The notes beneath the pieces are model-generated. The model made no database searches. It saw nothing but the letters and a program-made list of their open reading frames with translations, and was not told the origin of the DNA. Positions 1 to 9,297 of a DNA stretch of 64,000 bases are shown here, piece by piece (position 1 is the first letter of the stretch; every line of letters begins with the position of its first letter). This DNA comes from Bacteroidales bacterium UBA5507 (GTDB lineage Bacteria > Bacteroidota > Bacteroidia > Bacteroidales > Lentimicrobiaceae): positions 62,001-126,000 of the forward strand of contig DIOT01000027.1 of the NCBI GenBank assembly GCA_002426195.1, read 5' to 3'. Position numbers and translations under genes: made by a program.

Positions 1-1
1 A

Positions 2-1711
2 AAAGTAGAATTCGGAATTTATAATTACGCCGAGTTTTATCCGATGGTTATAAAGAATACCGACAGTACAGGTATGGTCTCATTGTTAACCGGTTATGGT
101 GATTTGATGGTATGGTCTTATAAGGATAACTATTATGGTTATGAAAAACTTACCGGAGGAGTATCCGATACTTTATCTATCAGTCTGACCCGTGCAACCG
201 GAGAAGAGTATACCGAAGTGTTTGAAATTACACCTCCGGCTGAAAAGGAAGTACCTGAAGTATCGGTTATGGATACTGAAAAGAATAATATCAGACTAGC
301 TCATGAAGATTCAATCAGGAATGCTTACATGTCAACATTTATTACCCGTGAAGATGCAAAAATGTTTGCTGTAAAGGAAGGTCTCGATACTCTCAGAACT
401 ATTGAACTTCTATCAAAAAGTTATGGTAACTGGAATGAGATATGCAATTATCTGAAAGAAAATAAATCAAATGTTCATGTTTTAGATCTCCTGGAATCAA
501 TTTCTGAAAAAGATGTTAGAGATACACCCGCATCATTCCTGACAGATCATTTGATTAACGTACCCAATGTGGACGGAATTCCTGAGGAAGTATATAAAGA
601 AGGCGTTTTATCTCCAAGAATCTATCTGGAATTAATCAGACCATGGAGGTCATTCTTAATAGGGGAATTTGACCAGGAATTTAAAAATAAAGCTCTTGTT
701 GACTATCGTGTCATCAATGAATGGATTAGTAAGAATATCCAGCTCAATACTGCGGATAATTATATGGGTTGTTCGCTAAGTCCAATTGGAGTATATAAAC
801 TTCGCGTAGCTGACAAGCTGTCAACAGATATATTCTTTGTTGCTGTTTGCCGCACTTTAGGCATACCTGCCCGAATTGATTACACTACTTCTTTGCCGCA
901 AGTATATAAAGATGGCAATTGGCAAAACGTATCTGTTGCTACAGAATCTACTGTCCCGAACAACTCAGTACTACAACTCTTAAATTCAAATGACAATCCG
1001 GTTAAACCGGAGTACTATAAACATTACACTGTTCAGAGATTTGAGAATGGCCGATTCAAGACCCTTGATTACGAATATTCAGCAGAAGTGGCAGATTTCC
1101 CAGTAACTCTGAAGCTTCAGCCGGGATATTATAAACTAATGACCGGACATAGGAGAGAAGACGGTAGCATCATCACCCGATCGGAGTACTTTAACCTCGC
1201 AGCAAATACTTCCGTAACTAAAACAGTAATTTTACAACCCCTTGAAAGCAAAAAGGAAATATTCGGCACTCTAGACATGGCTTTAAGCATTACTGATCAA
1301 TCAGGGTCAGGGTTAAAGCTTTCAGAATTGACTAACGACAAAGGACTGATAATAGCTTGTATAGATCCGGGGAGTGAGCCCACCAGACATTTGCTTGCAG
1401 GAATTCCCGGGCATAAACAGGCATTTGAAGAGTGGGGAGGAGGCTTCTTGTTTGCAGTGCCCGGCTCTACCGGCTTAAAGAGCTTCAATCACAGTAAATA
1501 TCAGAATTTGCCAAAGCAATCAAAATTCATGATGGATCAAAATGATAAGCTTTATAAGGCTGTCATCGAATCATTGTCGCTTAAAACCAAGCCGGCATTA
1601 CCATTTGTGGTCTATATTGATTCTGATGGCGCAATTAGTTTTTATTCGGCCGGATACAGAATTGGGACCGAGGAGAACTTATTAAAAGCAATTAAAGAGA
1701 ATCCACTATAG
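2..1711 (+). CDS. Transglutaminase-like secreted protein, 5' truncated by the window edge
   Basis: The frame is open from base 2, so the gene starts outside the window and the ATG at base 44 is internal. About 570 residues are visible. The segment near bases 790-880 ends in CRTLGIPARID, matching the helix-strand end of a transglutaminase core (R-x-x-GIPAR). The positions where the family carries its nucleophilic Cys (before this helix) and its His (H-x-W) seem to be occupied by Lys/Leu and by Gln-Val, so it is probably not a working peptidase or transglutaminase. The last 140 residues look like a thioredoxin or peroxiredoxin fold without a CxxC pair (LPFVVYIDSDG near the end). It resembles large secreted transglutaminase-domain proteins of Bacteroidota. 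The fold is fairly sure; the function is unknown. Confidence 0.7.
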   Translation, partial: KVEFGIYNYAEFYPMVIKNTDSTGMVSLLTGYGDLMVWSYKDNYYGYEKLTGGVSDTLSISLTRATGEEYTEVFEITPPAEKEVPEVSVMDTEKNNIRLAHEDSIRNAYMSTFITREDAKMFAVKEGLDTLRTIELLSKSYGNWNEICNYLKENKSNVHVLDLLESISEKDVRDTPASFLTDHLINVPNVDGIPEEVYKEGVLSPRIYLELIRPWRSFLIGEFDQEFKNKALVDYRVINEWISKNIQLNTADNYMGCSLSPIGVYKLRVADKLSTDIFFVAVCRTLGIPARIDYTTSLPQVYKDGNWQNVSVATESTVPNNSVLQLLNSNDNPVKPEYYKHYTVQRFENGRFKTLDYEYSAEVADFPVTLKLQPGYYKLMTGHRREDGSIITRSEYFNLAANTSVTKTVILQPLESKKEIFGTLDMALSITDQSGSGLKLSELTNDKGLIIACIDPGSEPTRHLLAGIPGHKQAFEEWGGGFLFAVPGSTGLKSFNHSKYQNLPKQSKFMMDQNDKLYKAVIESLSLKTKPALPFVVYIDSDGAISFYSAGYRIGTEENLLKAIKENPL

Positions 1712-1715
1712 AAAC

Positions 1716-1738
1716 AGAATGTGTGATTATCACATTCT
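1716..1738. terminator. Hairpin between convergent genes
   Basis: A perfect 8-bp inverted repeat (AGAATGTG at 1716-1723 and CACATTCT at 1731-1738, 7-base loop) starts 5 bases after the stop codon of the transglutaminase-like gene and ends 10 bases before the stop of rnr on the other strand. Its position between convergent genes suggests transcription termination. A clear T-tract is lacking on either side, so this is only probable. Confidence 0.45.
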
Positions 1739-1748
1739 ATCCGGATAA

Positions 1749-3914
1749 TTATCTGCTGGGTGGAAGCACAAAATCCATTTGCTTCCTCTGCAGATCAACA
1801 TTTTGAACAATAATTTCAATTGGATCACCCAAGCGGTATTCTTTACCCCTGTGCTGTCCGATTACTTTATAACTATCTTCATCCAAATAGTAGAAATCAT
1901 CGTCCATATTTCTGATTGAGATCATTCCCTCGCACTTGTTGCCCTCTAGTTCCACATAAATCCCCCATTTACTTACACCTGAGATGAGTCCACTGAATTT
2001 CTGACCTATTTTGTCCTGGAGGTACTCTGCCTGCTTGTATTTCACTGAAGCGCGTTCAGCTTCGGCAGCTTTACGTTCCATGTCAGAGCTGTGAGTACAA
2101 TACTCCTCAAACTCATCTTTATCTACAGAAGATTTTCCGTCAAGATATCTTTGCAGCAAACGGTGCACCATCAAATCAGGGTATCGTCTGATCGGGGAAG
2201 TAAAATGAGTGTAAAAGGGGAATGCCAGACCATAATGACCAATATTGAATGTAGAGTAAACAGCTTTCGACATTGTGCGGACAGCAATTGATTCAATCAT
2301 TGCCTCTTCTCCTTTACCCGATATTTCCTTAAAGAGATTATTGAATGACCTGGAGAGCTGCTTCCTCGAATTAATATTCATCTTATATCCAAGCTTAGTC
2401 AGGAATTCAGCAAACTTCTGGAGCTTTTCCTGATTAGGCTCATCATGTATTCTATAAACAAAGGTTTTCCCTTCCTTCCCATCTTTCTGTTTACCGATTT
2501 TCTCTGCCACCTTTTTATTAGCCAGAAGCATAAAGTCCTCAATCAACATATTCGACTCTTTCTGGACTTTTATATATGTGTCGATGGGTTTACCCTTCTC
2601 ATCAAGGATAAACTTAACTTCTTCACTATTGAAGGCAATAGATCCTTTTCTGAATCTCTCTTCTCTTAGTTTTGAAGCAATATCATTCAAAATCAGCAGT
2701 TCTTCTTTAAAGTCGCCATCTCCGCCTTCAATAATCTTTTGGACCTCATCGTAGTTGTATCTTCTGTTGCTATTGATTATGGTACGACCAAACCACTCAC
2801 TATAAATCTTTCCATCCTTGTCCAACTCAAAGACAGCCGAGAAACAAAGCTTATCCTCATTTGGTCTTAACGAACATATGTGGTTTGAGAGTTTTTCGGG
2901 TAGCATTGGTATTGTGCGGTCAACCAAATATACCGATGTGCCACGTTCATATGCTTCAGTGTCTATCTCAGTGCCTTCAGTCACATAGTGAGAAACATCA
3001 GCAATGTGCACACCCACTTCCCACAAACCATCACCATTTTTCTTTAAAGAAAGAGCGTCATCGAAGTCTTTGGCATCTTCAGGGTCAATAGTGCATGTCC
3101 ATATACCTCTGAAGTCACGTCTTTTCTTGATTTGGTCTTCTGAGATCTTCTCACTTATTGTTTCAGCTTCTTTAAGTGCTTTTTTGGAAAATTGAAGCGG
3201 GAATTCGAACGATGCCAGAATTGAGGCCATTTCCACATCATTATCACCGGGCTTTCCAAGTACCTGAATTATCTCACCAAATGGATTTTTTGATCTTTCG
3301 GGCCAATCTACTATTTTGGCAATTGCTTTCTGCCCATTCTTACCATTATTCAGCGCTTCTTTAGGAATAAAAATATCGTATGGCATGTTGGATTCATCAG
3401 GTATCAGGAAGGCAAACTTCCCGGTAATCTGAATTTTACCGACGAACTGATTTTTGAATCTTTCTTTAATCTCTATTATTTCGCCTTCCAGCTTATGGTC
3501 TTTGCGGAGAGGAAATAACCTCACCTTTACAATATCCCCATTCAGTGCATGGCCGGTATTATTTGGTCCGACAAAAACATCATCATCAAGATCCTTTACA
3601 ATCACGTATGCCTTACCGGTTTGTTTCATATCGACCCTTCCTTCAACAATAGTCTGGTGATATTTCTCAGCAACCAGTTCGGGATTGTATTTATACTTAC
3701 CGCGATTGAGACGTATAAGAACACCTGAATCAGAGAGTGATTCTATTATTTTGGATGTTAATTCACGACTCACTTTATCAGTAACCCCAAGACTATGAAC
3801 GACTTGTTTATAGTTAAATGCTTTAGAAGGGTTACTTCTGAATAATTCTTCAATGGGTTTTACAAAAGGATTCTGACCTGTATGGGTATTTTTTGGTGAT
3901 TTCTTGCGTGGCAT
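1749..3914 (-). CDS. rnr: Ribonuclease R
   Basis: 3'-to-5' exoribonuclease of the RNB (RNase II/R) family, about 721 residues, which degrades structured RNA in the cytoplasm. Order of domains: basic N-terminus, winged-helix-like segment (about residues 15-80), cold-shock domains (about 80-240), the RNB catalytic domain with the Asp-rich motif TIDPEDAKDFDDALS, and a C-terminal S1 domain (SGLISGVSKWGIYVELEG). I chose the ATG at 3914 (MPRKKSPK) because the upstream extension reads as untranslated sequence with hydrophobic and Cys residues foreign to the family. It is convergent with the upstream-partial gene and divergent from the receiver-domain gene. Confidence 0.95.
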   Translation of the reverse strand: MPRKKSPKNTHTGQNPFVKPIEELFRSNPSKAFNYKQVVHSLGVTDKVSRELTSKIIESLSDSGVLIRLNRGKYKYNPELVAEKYHQTIVEGRVDMKQTGKAYVIVKDLDDDVFVGPNNTGHALNGDIVKVRLFPLRKDHKLEGEIIEIKERFKNQFVGKIQITGKFAFLIPDESNMPYDIFIPKEALNNGKNGQKAIAKIVDWPERSKNPFGEIIQVLGKPGDNDVEMASILASFEFPLQFSKKALKEAETISEKISEDQIKKRRDFRGIWTCTIDPEDAKDFDDALSLKKNGDGLWEVGVHIADVSHYVTEGTEIDTEAYERGTSVYLVDRTIPMLPEKLSNHICSLRPNEDKLCFSAVFELDKDGKIYSEWFGRTIINSNRRYNYDEVQKIIEGGDGDFKEELLILNDIASKLREERFRKGSIAFNSEEVKFILDEKGKPIDTYIKVQKESNMLIEDFMLLANKKVAEKIGKQKDGKEGKTFVYRIHDEPNQEKLQKFAEFLTKLGYKMNINSRKQLSRSFNNLFKEISGKGEEAMIESIAVRTMSKAVYSTFNIGHYGLAFPFYTHFTSPIRRYPDLMVHRLLQRYLDGKSSVDKDEFEEYCTHSSDMERKAAEAERASVKYKQAEYLQDKIGQKFSGLISGVSKWGIYVELEGNKCEGMISIRNMDDDFYYLDEDSYKVIGQHRGKEYRLGDPIEIIVQNVDLQRKQMDFVLPPSR

Positions 3915-4013
3915 ATTCAATGATTTGTACTGTAAAGATAAGTAATATAACACACGGCAATCCATATGTATTAGCAAATGAGCCAACTAATACTTTAATG
4001 TTTAATTATGTAC

Positions 4014-4021
4014 TATCTTTG
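4014..4021 (+). promoter_or_regulatory. Bacteroidota-type -7 box (TATCTTTG)
   Basis: TATCTTTG matches the TAnnTTTG -7 consensus of Bacteroidota primary-sigma promoters. It lies about 90 bases before the ATG of the receiver-domain gene, in the divergent gap with rnr. No clear -33 TTG was placed. Confidence 0.4.
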
Positions 4022-4111
4022 CCCTGATCGGGGGATTACTTTTTTAATTTATGAACATTAATAATGTACGGTCACAATTAGTGGCCCGTATTGGTATATT
4101 ATACCCTGATT

Positions 4112-4483
4112 ATGAAAAGAAAGCGAATTCTTCTGGCAGAGGATAATCCAATTAATCAAAAGATTGCTATGATTATGCTGAAGAAATTTGATCAGGTAAT
4201 CGACTTGGCAGAGAATGGAAGCATTGCGGTAGAGAAATTTAAGACAGGTGTTTACGATCTGGTATTAATGGATATACACATGCCTGAGTTAGACGGTTTT
4301 GAAGCGACCCGAATAATCAGAGAATTTGAAAAAAAGCAAAATCGCGGGGCCAGAACCAAAATATTTGCTATGACAGCCAGTTCACCGCAGGATGAAAGGG
4401 ATAACTGTTTCGAAGCAGGAATGGACGGTTACCTCACGAAGCCTTTTAATAAGGAAGAACTTACAGCTCTGCTTTTGGATTGA
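4112..4483 (+). CDS. Stand-alone response-regulator receiver (CheY-like) protein
   Basis: A single receiver domain of 123 residues with no output domain. The acidic pocket is at E10-D11 (LLAEDNPINQ), the phosphoacceptor is D54 (LVLMDIHMPELDG), followed by the switch Thr (AMTASS) and the conserved Lys (LTKPF). The EDNPINQ signature is typical of receivers that accept phosphate from hybrid kinases. The ATG at 4112 fits the domain start; a TTG 21 bases upstream would only add a hydrophobic stub. No kinase is adjacent; the partner must be elsewhere. The last 23 bases overlap the 3' end of the convergent ABC gene. Confidence 0.9.
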   Translation: MKRKRILLAEDNPINQKIAMIMLKKFDQVIDLAENGSIAVEKFKTGVYDLVLMDIHMPELDGFEATRIIREFEKKQNRGARTKIFAMTASSPQDERDNCFEAGMDGYLTKPFNKEELTALLLD

Positions 4484-6209
4484 GAGACTTACCCGGGATA
4501 GCCTTAATTAACTGACGGGTATAATCGTGACCAGGATTTGAATAAATCTTATCTGCGTCCCCTTGTTCAATAATTTTACCTTTTTGCATTACGATAATGC
4601 GGTCCGACATGTATCTTACCACCGACAGGTCGTGTGAAATAAAAATGTAAGTGAACCCATATTCCTTTTTGAGATCATTCAACAAGTTAAGCACCTGTGC
4701 TTGCACAGAAACATCGAGTGCAGACACCGACTCATCGCATATTACAAATTTCGGATTAAGGACAAGTGCTCTGGCAATACAAATTCGTTGCCTTTGTCCT
4801 CCTGAAAACTGATGGGGGTATCGGTTAAAATGATCAGCTTTCAGGTTTACCTTCTCAAGCAAGTCTATAACCTTATCCTTCCGCTCTTTATAATTTTTAA
4901 GAATACTATGGGCCGTAAGAGGCTCCATAACTGCTTCTCCAATTGTAAGGCGTGGATTTAAAGATGAATATGGATCCTGGAATATAATCTGAACTCTTTT
5001 TCTCCGTTCCCGTAGTTCGTGCTTATGTAGTGTCGTTATTTCTTCACCATTCAGGATAATACTTCCTTCGGATGGTTCTGTTAATCTTAAGATTGCCCTG
5101 CCCAGAGTGGTCTTACCGCACCCTGACTCCCCGACAAGTCCAAGTGTCTCACCCTCATATACATCGAAGCTAACTTTATCAACTGCCACAAAATAAGGCT
5201 GTTCTCTTTTTAAAAACTTCCTGGTTAAAGCGTATTTTACTGACAGGTTATTGACTTTAAGGAAAGGTTCGCCTTTGTAAAGTCCATTCAGCCTAGACTC
5301 TCTCACCACATCTGATTCAAAAGCCATTTCCGGTTTAACATTTTCATTACCTGTAAAATCAGAAACGGTCATAAGACGAAGAGGTCTTACATTCAGAGGA
5401 GGTCTGCAGGCCATTAACCCTTTTGTGTAAGGATGCTGAGGATTTCTAAAGATTTCTTCTGAGGCACCCTGCTCCACAATCTTTCCCTGACTCACCACAA
5501 TTACCCTGTCGGCTATTTCAGAAATTACACCCAGATCGTGACTTATAAAAATCATACTGAGTGATAGCTTTTGCTGCAGATCCTTCAATAATTTTAATAC
5601 CGAATTCTGTACAGTCACATCCAGAGCGGTTGTAGGCTCATCAGCTATCAGTATATCGGGAGAACAACTAATTGCCATTGCAATCATTACCCGCTGTTTC
5701 TGCCCTCCGGAAAGTTGATGAGGATATGCATCAAAGGCATATTCAGGATCAGGCAGAAGAACCTCCCTAAAGAGCTTTAAAGTATAATCTCTGGCTTGTT
5801 TTTTATTATAATTCAAATGGAGTCTTACTGCTTCGGTGATCTGCTTTCCACATCGCATAACAGGATTCAGTGAAGTCATCGGCTCCTGAAAAATCATCGC
5901 AATTCTGTTTCCCCTGATTTTTCGAATTTCTGATTCCTTTAGCTTCAGCAAATCTTGCTCACTATCCTGAAAGTTATACAATATATTGCCACTATCAACT
6001 CTGCTTATTTTAGCAGGAAGTAACTGCAGAATTGATAGAGAGGTTACTGATTTACCTGAACCACTTTCGCCAACAATACCAATTGTTTCTCCTTTTTTAA
6101 GGGAGAATGAAACGTCTGATACAGCTTTATGCCATCCGCTTTCGTCTCTGAAAGAGATATTCAGATTTTTAACTTCAAGTATGGGATTCTCCGGCTTCAT
6201 CAGCTGCAT
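4461..6209 (-). CDS. ABC transporter ATP-binding protein, two fused ATPase domains (oligopeptide/dipeptide type)
   Basis: 582 residues made of two complete nucleotide-binding domains in tandem, as in YejF or fused DppD-DppF. The first has Walker A GESGSGKS, signature LSGGQKQRV and Walker B DILIADEPTTALD; the second has GESGCGKT, FSGGQRQRI and FVICDESVSALD. Each is followed by an oligopeptide-type C-terminal region (NPQHPYTKGL, NPGHDYTRQL). Both domains keep all motifs and should hydrolyse ATP. No permease or binding-protein gene lies nearby, so the substrate (peptides by family) is inferred. It follows rodA with a 7-base gap and may be co-transcribed with it. Confidence 0.93.
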   Translation of the reverse strand: MQLMKPENPILEVKNLNISFRDESGWHKAVSDVSFSLKKGETIGIVGESGSGKSVTSLSILQLLPAKISRVDSGNILYNFQDSEQDLLKLKESEIRKIRGNRIAMIFQEPMTSLNPVMRCGKQITEAVRLHLNYNKKQARDYTLKLFREVLLPDPEYAFDAYPHQLSGGQKQRVMIAMAISCSPDILIADEPTTALDVTVQNSVLKLLKDLQQKLSLSMIFISHDLGVISEIADRVIVVSQGKIVEQGASEEIFRNPQHPYTKGLMACRPPLNVRPLRLMTVSDFTGNENVKPEMAFESDVVRESRLNGLYKGEPFLKVNNLSVKYALTRKFLKREQPYFVAVDKVSFDVYEGETLGLVGESGCGKTTLGRAILRLTEPSEGSIILNGEEITTLHKHELRERRKRVQIIFQDPYSSLNPRLTIGEAVMEPLTAHSILKNYKERKDKVIDLLEKVNLKADHFNRYPHQFSGGQRQRICIARALVLNPKFVICDESVSALDVSVQAQVLNLLNDLKKEYGFTYIFISHDLSVVRYMSDRIIVMQKGKIIEQGDADKIYSNPGHDYTRQLIKAIPGKSLNPKAEL

Positions 6210-6216
6210 TAATTAT

Positions 6217-7476
6217 TTATAGCAGAGCATTTCTATTCATATCCTGTTTAATGAAAATGAACAAAAGGATGGTAAATGCCCATAAAGAGGATCCTCCATA
6301 ACTAAAGAATGGTAGAGGTATACCAATTACCGGCACTAATCCTATTGTCATTCCAATATTTACCATAAAGTGAAAGAATAAAATTGAGGCGACCCCATAA
6401 CCATATACTTTGCTAAACTCTGAACGTTGTCGCTCAGCCACCATTATTATCCTTAATAGCAGTAGCATAAACAAAACGATTACGACAGTTGAACCCAAAA
6501 AGCCCCATTCTTCTCCAACCGTGCAAAAGATAAAATCGGTACTTTGCTCGGGCACAAAATTATACTTCGTTTGAGTGCCGTTAAGGTAACCTTTTCCAAA
6601 AAAGCCTCCTGAACCAATGGCTATTTTTGATTGGTTTACGTTATATCCAACACCCTGAGGATCCAGTGTTTTTCCCAGTAAAACATTTATTCTTGCTTTT
6701 TGATGGTCTCCAAGGAACTTCTCAACGCCCATTTCCACGCTGTATGTTAGTCCGATTCCCATAATTAATATAGCAATCACTGTTGCTATATTCCGTCGGT
6801 TCCTTTTTATGAAAATAAAAAGTAAAGCTGTTATCACTACCAAAAGAATCACAACATATAGGGTGCCAACCATTAGGGTAGTAATTGAGATTGCAACAAC
6901 CATTAATCCGGCAAGCAGGAAATTTCCCGATAATCCCATCCTGTATAAAACAAGGATAAATGAGCTATACACCAATGCAGATCCGGTATCATTCTGTAAT
7001 AGAATCAGGATAGCAGGGATACCTATTATCAGAAGGGGAATCATTTTATTCTTAGGTAATGAGAGATTGAGGTGTTGCCCGTTAAAAAATTTTGCAAGAG
7101 CAAGGGTAGTTGCAAATTTTGCAAATTCTGCCGGTTGAAGTCCAAAGCCTCCTATCTGGAACCATGATTTTGATCCCGATATTTCAGTACCAATTCCCAG
7201 CACAACGACAAGCAGAACTACCATAAACCCATAAATCAGGTAAGCGAATGTGCTGAAGAATCTTGGATGTGTCAATAAAATCAAAAGAGCCAGGAATAAG
7301 GATGAAAGTATCCATATCACCTGCTTTCCATAACTTTGGGTGATATCGAAAATATTGTTGTAATCCTCATTATAGACAGCTGCATAAATATTTAACCAAC
7401 CCATTACAACCAATACAAGGTATAGGATGACCAATGTCCAGTCGATATTGTTAAATATATTATTACGCTCTCTCAC
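6217..7476 (-). CDS. rodA: Rod shape-determining protein RodA (SEDS peptidoglycan glycosyltransferase)
   Basis: 419-residue polytopic membrane protein of the FtsW/RodA/SpoVE (SEDS) family that polymerises lipid II into glycan strands during lateral wall growth. It shows about ten membrane segments, the motif GSGGFFGKGYLNGTQTKYNF followed by PEQSTDFIFCTVGEEWGF, and the C-terminal PVIGIPLPFFSYGGSS signature. It is translated just after mrdA (1-base gap), the classic transpeptidase/polymerase pair of the elongasome. mreBCD, often upstream of this pair, is absent; cysN sits there instead. Confidence 0.96.
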   Translation of the reverse strand: MRERNNIFNNIDWTLVILYLVLVVMGWLNIYAAVYNEDYNNIFDITQSYGKQVIWILSSLFLALLILLTHPRFFSTFAYLIYGFMVVLLVVVLGIGTEISGSKSWFQIGGFGLQPAEFAKFATTLALAKFFNGQHLNLSLPKNKMIPLLIIGIPAILILLQNDTGSALVYSSFILVLYRMGLSGNFLLAGLMVVAISITTLMVGTLYVVILLVVITALLFIFIKRNRRNIATVIAILIMGIGLTYSVEMGVEKFLGDHQKARINVLLGKTLDPQGVGYNVNQSKIAIGSGGFFGKGYLNGTQTKYNFVPEQSTDFIFCTVGEEWGFLGSTVVIVLFMLLLLRIIMVAERQRSEFSKVYGYGVASILFFHFMVNIGMTIGLVPVIGIPLPFFSYGGSSLWAFTILLFIFIKQDMNRNALL

Positions 7477-7477
7477 C

Positions 7478-9283
7478 TTAATTAATTAATTTGCTGCTAA
7501 TCATTCTTTCCTCCAGATCAGTTCTTTTAACTTCTCTGTTTATATATTTTTCTATCATAAGCGATGCAATCGGTAATGCCCATGTGGACCCAAAACCTGC
7601 GTTTTCAATAACGACTGCAATTGCAATTTTAGGATTATCTTCCGGAGCAAAGGCCATATACAAAGAATGATCTTCACCATGAGGATTTTCAGCCGTACCT
7701 GTTTTCCCTGCCATGGTTATTCCTTCAATCTGATACCATTTTGCAGTTCCCAGTGTTGCAACTTGTCGCATTCCCTCAATTGCAATCTCAAAATGCTGCC
7801 TGTCAATTGTTGAAATATGCCTTTGGAAAGGTGCAGTCTTTGAATTCTGATTTCCAATGGACTTAACTACATGAGGGACTATATATTGTCCCCTGTTGGC
7901 CATTAGTGCTGCATAGTTTGCCAATTGGAGTGGAGTAACAAGTATTTCTCCCTGTCCGATAGATAAAGATCGGATAGTCATGGCATTCCATCTCCCTTTG
8001 CCATAAATTTTATCGAATGTTTCTGCGGAAGGTATATTTCCGCTTAGTTCTGATTGAATGTCGGTTCCAAGTTTTTTCCCAAATCCAAGGCTGATAACAT
8101 GTTTACGCCATGCTACATAGTTATTTCTTATACTCCCATGTCCACCACCTGTAATAATAGACCTGAAGACAAGCCAGTGAAAAGGATTACATGACTGTTG
8201 TATAGCCACCAGCACGTCGAGAGGAGATTGGTGGTTATGCGTACAACGAATAGGAGATGATCCGGGTCCCTGGCAGGTATATCTGGTTTGAGTTGTCAGG
8301 AGCCCTTCCTGCAATCCTACAAGGTCAGTCACCATTTTGAAAGTTGAACCGGGTGGGTATGCTCCCATCATCGCTCTGTTCAGTAATGGTTTAACCGGAT
8401 CTTCAGTAAGAAGCTTAAAGTTCTTGCCTCTGACTCTTCCTACCAACAGATTAGGGTCATAAGATGGACTTGATATGAAAGCAAGTATTTCACCGCTTGC
8501 AGGTTCAATGGCAACAATGCTGCCCATTTTACCTGTCATTAGCTGTTCACCATATTCCTGCAGTTCTCCGTCTATAGAAAGATACAGATCTTGTCCCATT
8601 ACCGAAGTGGTATCGAATCTTCCATCAGCATAACTACCCACTTCACGGTTGTGCACATCAACCATCTTAATCTTCAGTCCTTTTTTGCCCCGGAGGACTT
8701 CCTCATATGACTTTTCAATTCCATTAATTCCAATATAGTCACCTGATTTATAGTAAGGATTGCGATCAATCATTGATTGTGTAACTTCACCCACATAACC
8801 AAAAAGGTGAGCACCTATAGGTTTTGGGTATTTACGAAGGGTACGTGGTTGAACAAAGAATCCTTTGTATTTATACATTTTCTCTTCAAGAAAGCCATAG
8901 GTTTCCTTGGATATCTGTTTTTCAAAAAGGCTAGGCTTATATTTCGAGTATTTGCGGGCTTTATTTAACCTTTCTCTGAATCCTTCAACTGGGATTTGCA
9001 ACAGATTGCAGAACTCAACAGTATCAATTTCGCCTACCTGAGCAGGTAAAACCATTAGATCGTATACAGCTTCATTATATACCAGCAACTTGCCATTACG
9101 GTCATAGATAAGTCCTCTGGCCGGATATTGGGTCACATATCTAAGTACATTATTATTGGCTGAGAGGGTATAACTTTTGTCAATAACCTGAATGTAAAAC
9201 AGCCGTATAATATAGATGGCACCAATTACCAGAAAAATTGCTAAAACTGTTTGCTGTCGCGAAACGTTTGATTTTTGAGCCAT
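7478..9283 (-). CDS. mrdA: Penicillin-binding protein 2 (peptidoglycan DD-transpeptidase, elongation)
   Basis: 601-residue class B penicillin-binding protein. It has an N-terminal membrane anchor (about residues 12-30), the dimerisation/pedestal region (YPARGLIYDRNGKLLVYN), then the transpeptidase domain with the nucleophile motif STFK (AYPPGSTFKM), SCN (QQSCNPFHW) and KTGTAE. All three catalytic motifs are intact. It crosslinks peptidoglycan in the periplasm with RodA as partner. It follows cysN after only 14 bases, an unusual link between sulfate activation and wall synthesis. Confidence 0.96.
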   Translation of the reverse strand: MAQKSNVSRQQTVLAIFLVIGAIYIIRLFYIQVIDKSYTLSANNNVLRYVTQYPARGLIYDRNGKLLVYNEAVYDLMVLPAQVGEIDTVEFCNLLQIPVEGFRERLNKARKYSKYKPSLFEKQISKETYGFLEEKMYKYKGFFVQPRTLRKYPKPIGAHLFGYVGEVTQSMIDRNPYYKSGDYIGINGIEKSYEEVLRGKKGLKIKMVDVHNREVGSYADGRFDTTSVMGQDLYLSIDGELQEYGEQLMTGKMGSIVAIEPASGEILAFISSPSYDPNLLVGRVRGKNFKLLTEDPVKPLLNRAMMGAYPPGSTFKMVTDLVGLQEGLLTTQTRYTCQGPGSSPIRCTHNHQSPLDVLVAIQQSCNPFHWLVFRSIITGGGHGSIRNNYVAWRKHVISLGFGKKLGTDIQSELSGNIPSAETFDKIYGKGRWNAMTIRSLSIGQGEILVTPLQLANYAALMANRGQYIVPHVVKSIGNQNSKTAPFQRHISTIDRQHFEIAIEGMRQVATLGTAKWYQIEGITMAGKTGTAENPHGEDHSLYMAFAPEDNPKIAIAVVIENAGFGSTWALPIASLMIEKYINREVKRTDLEERMISSKLIN

Positions 9284-9297
9284 TTATATTAAATCAA

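Noticed and set aside
4091..4111. Upstream TTG start for the receiver-domain gene
   Set aside because: The ATG at 4112 fits the family start and the extension has no similarity to receivers.
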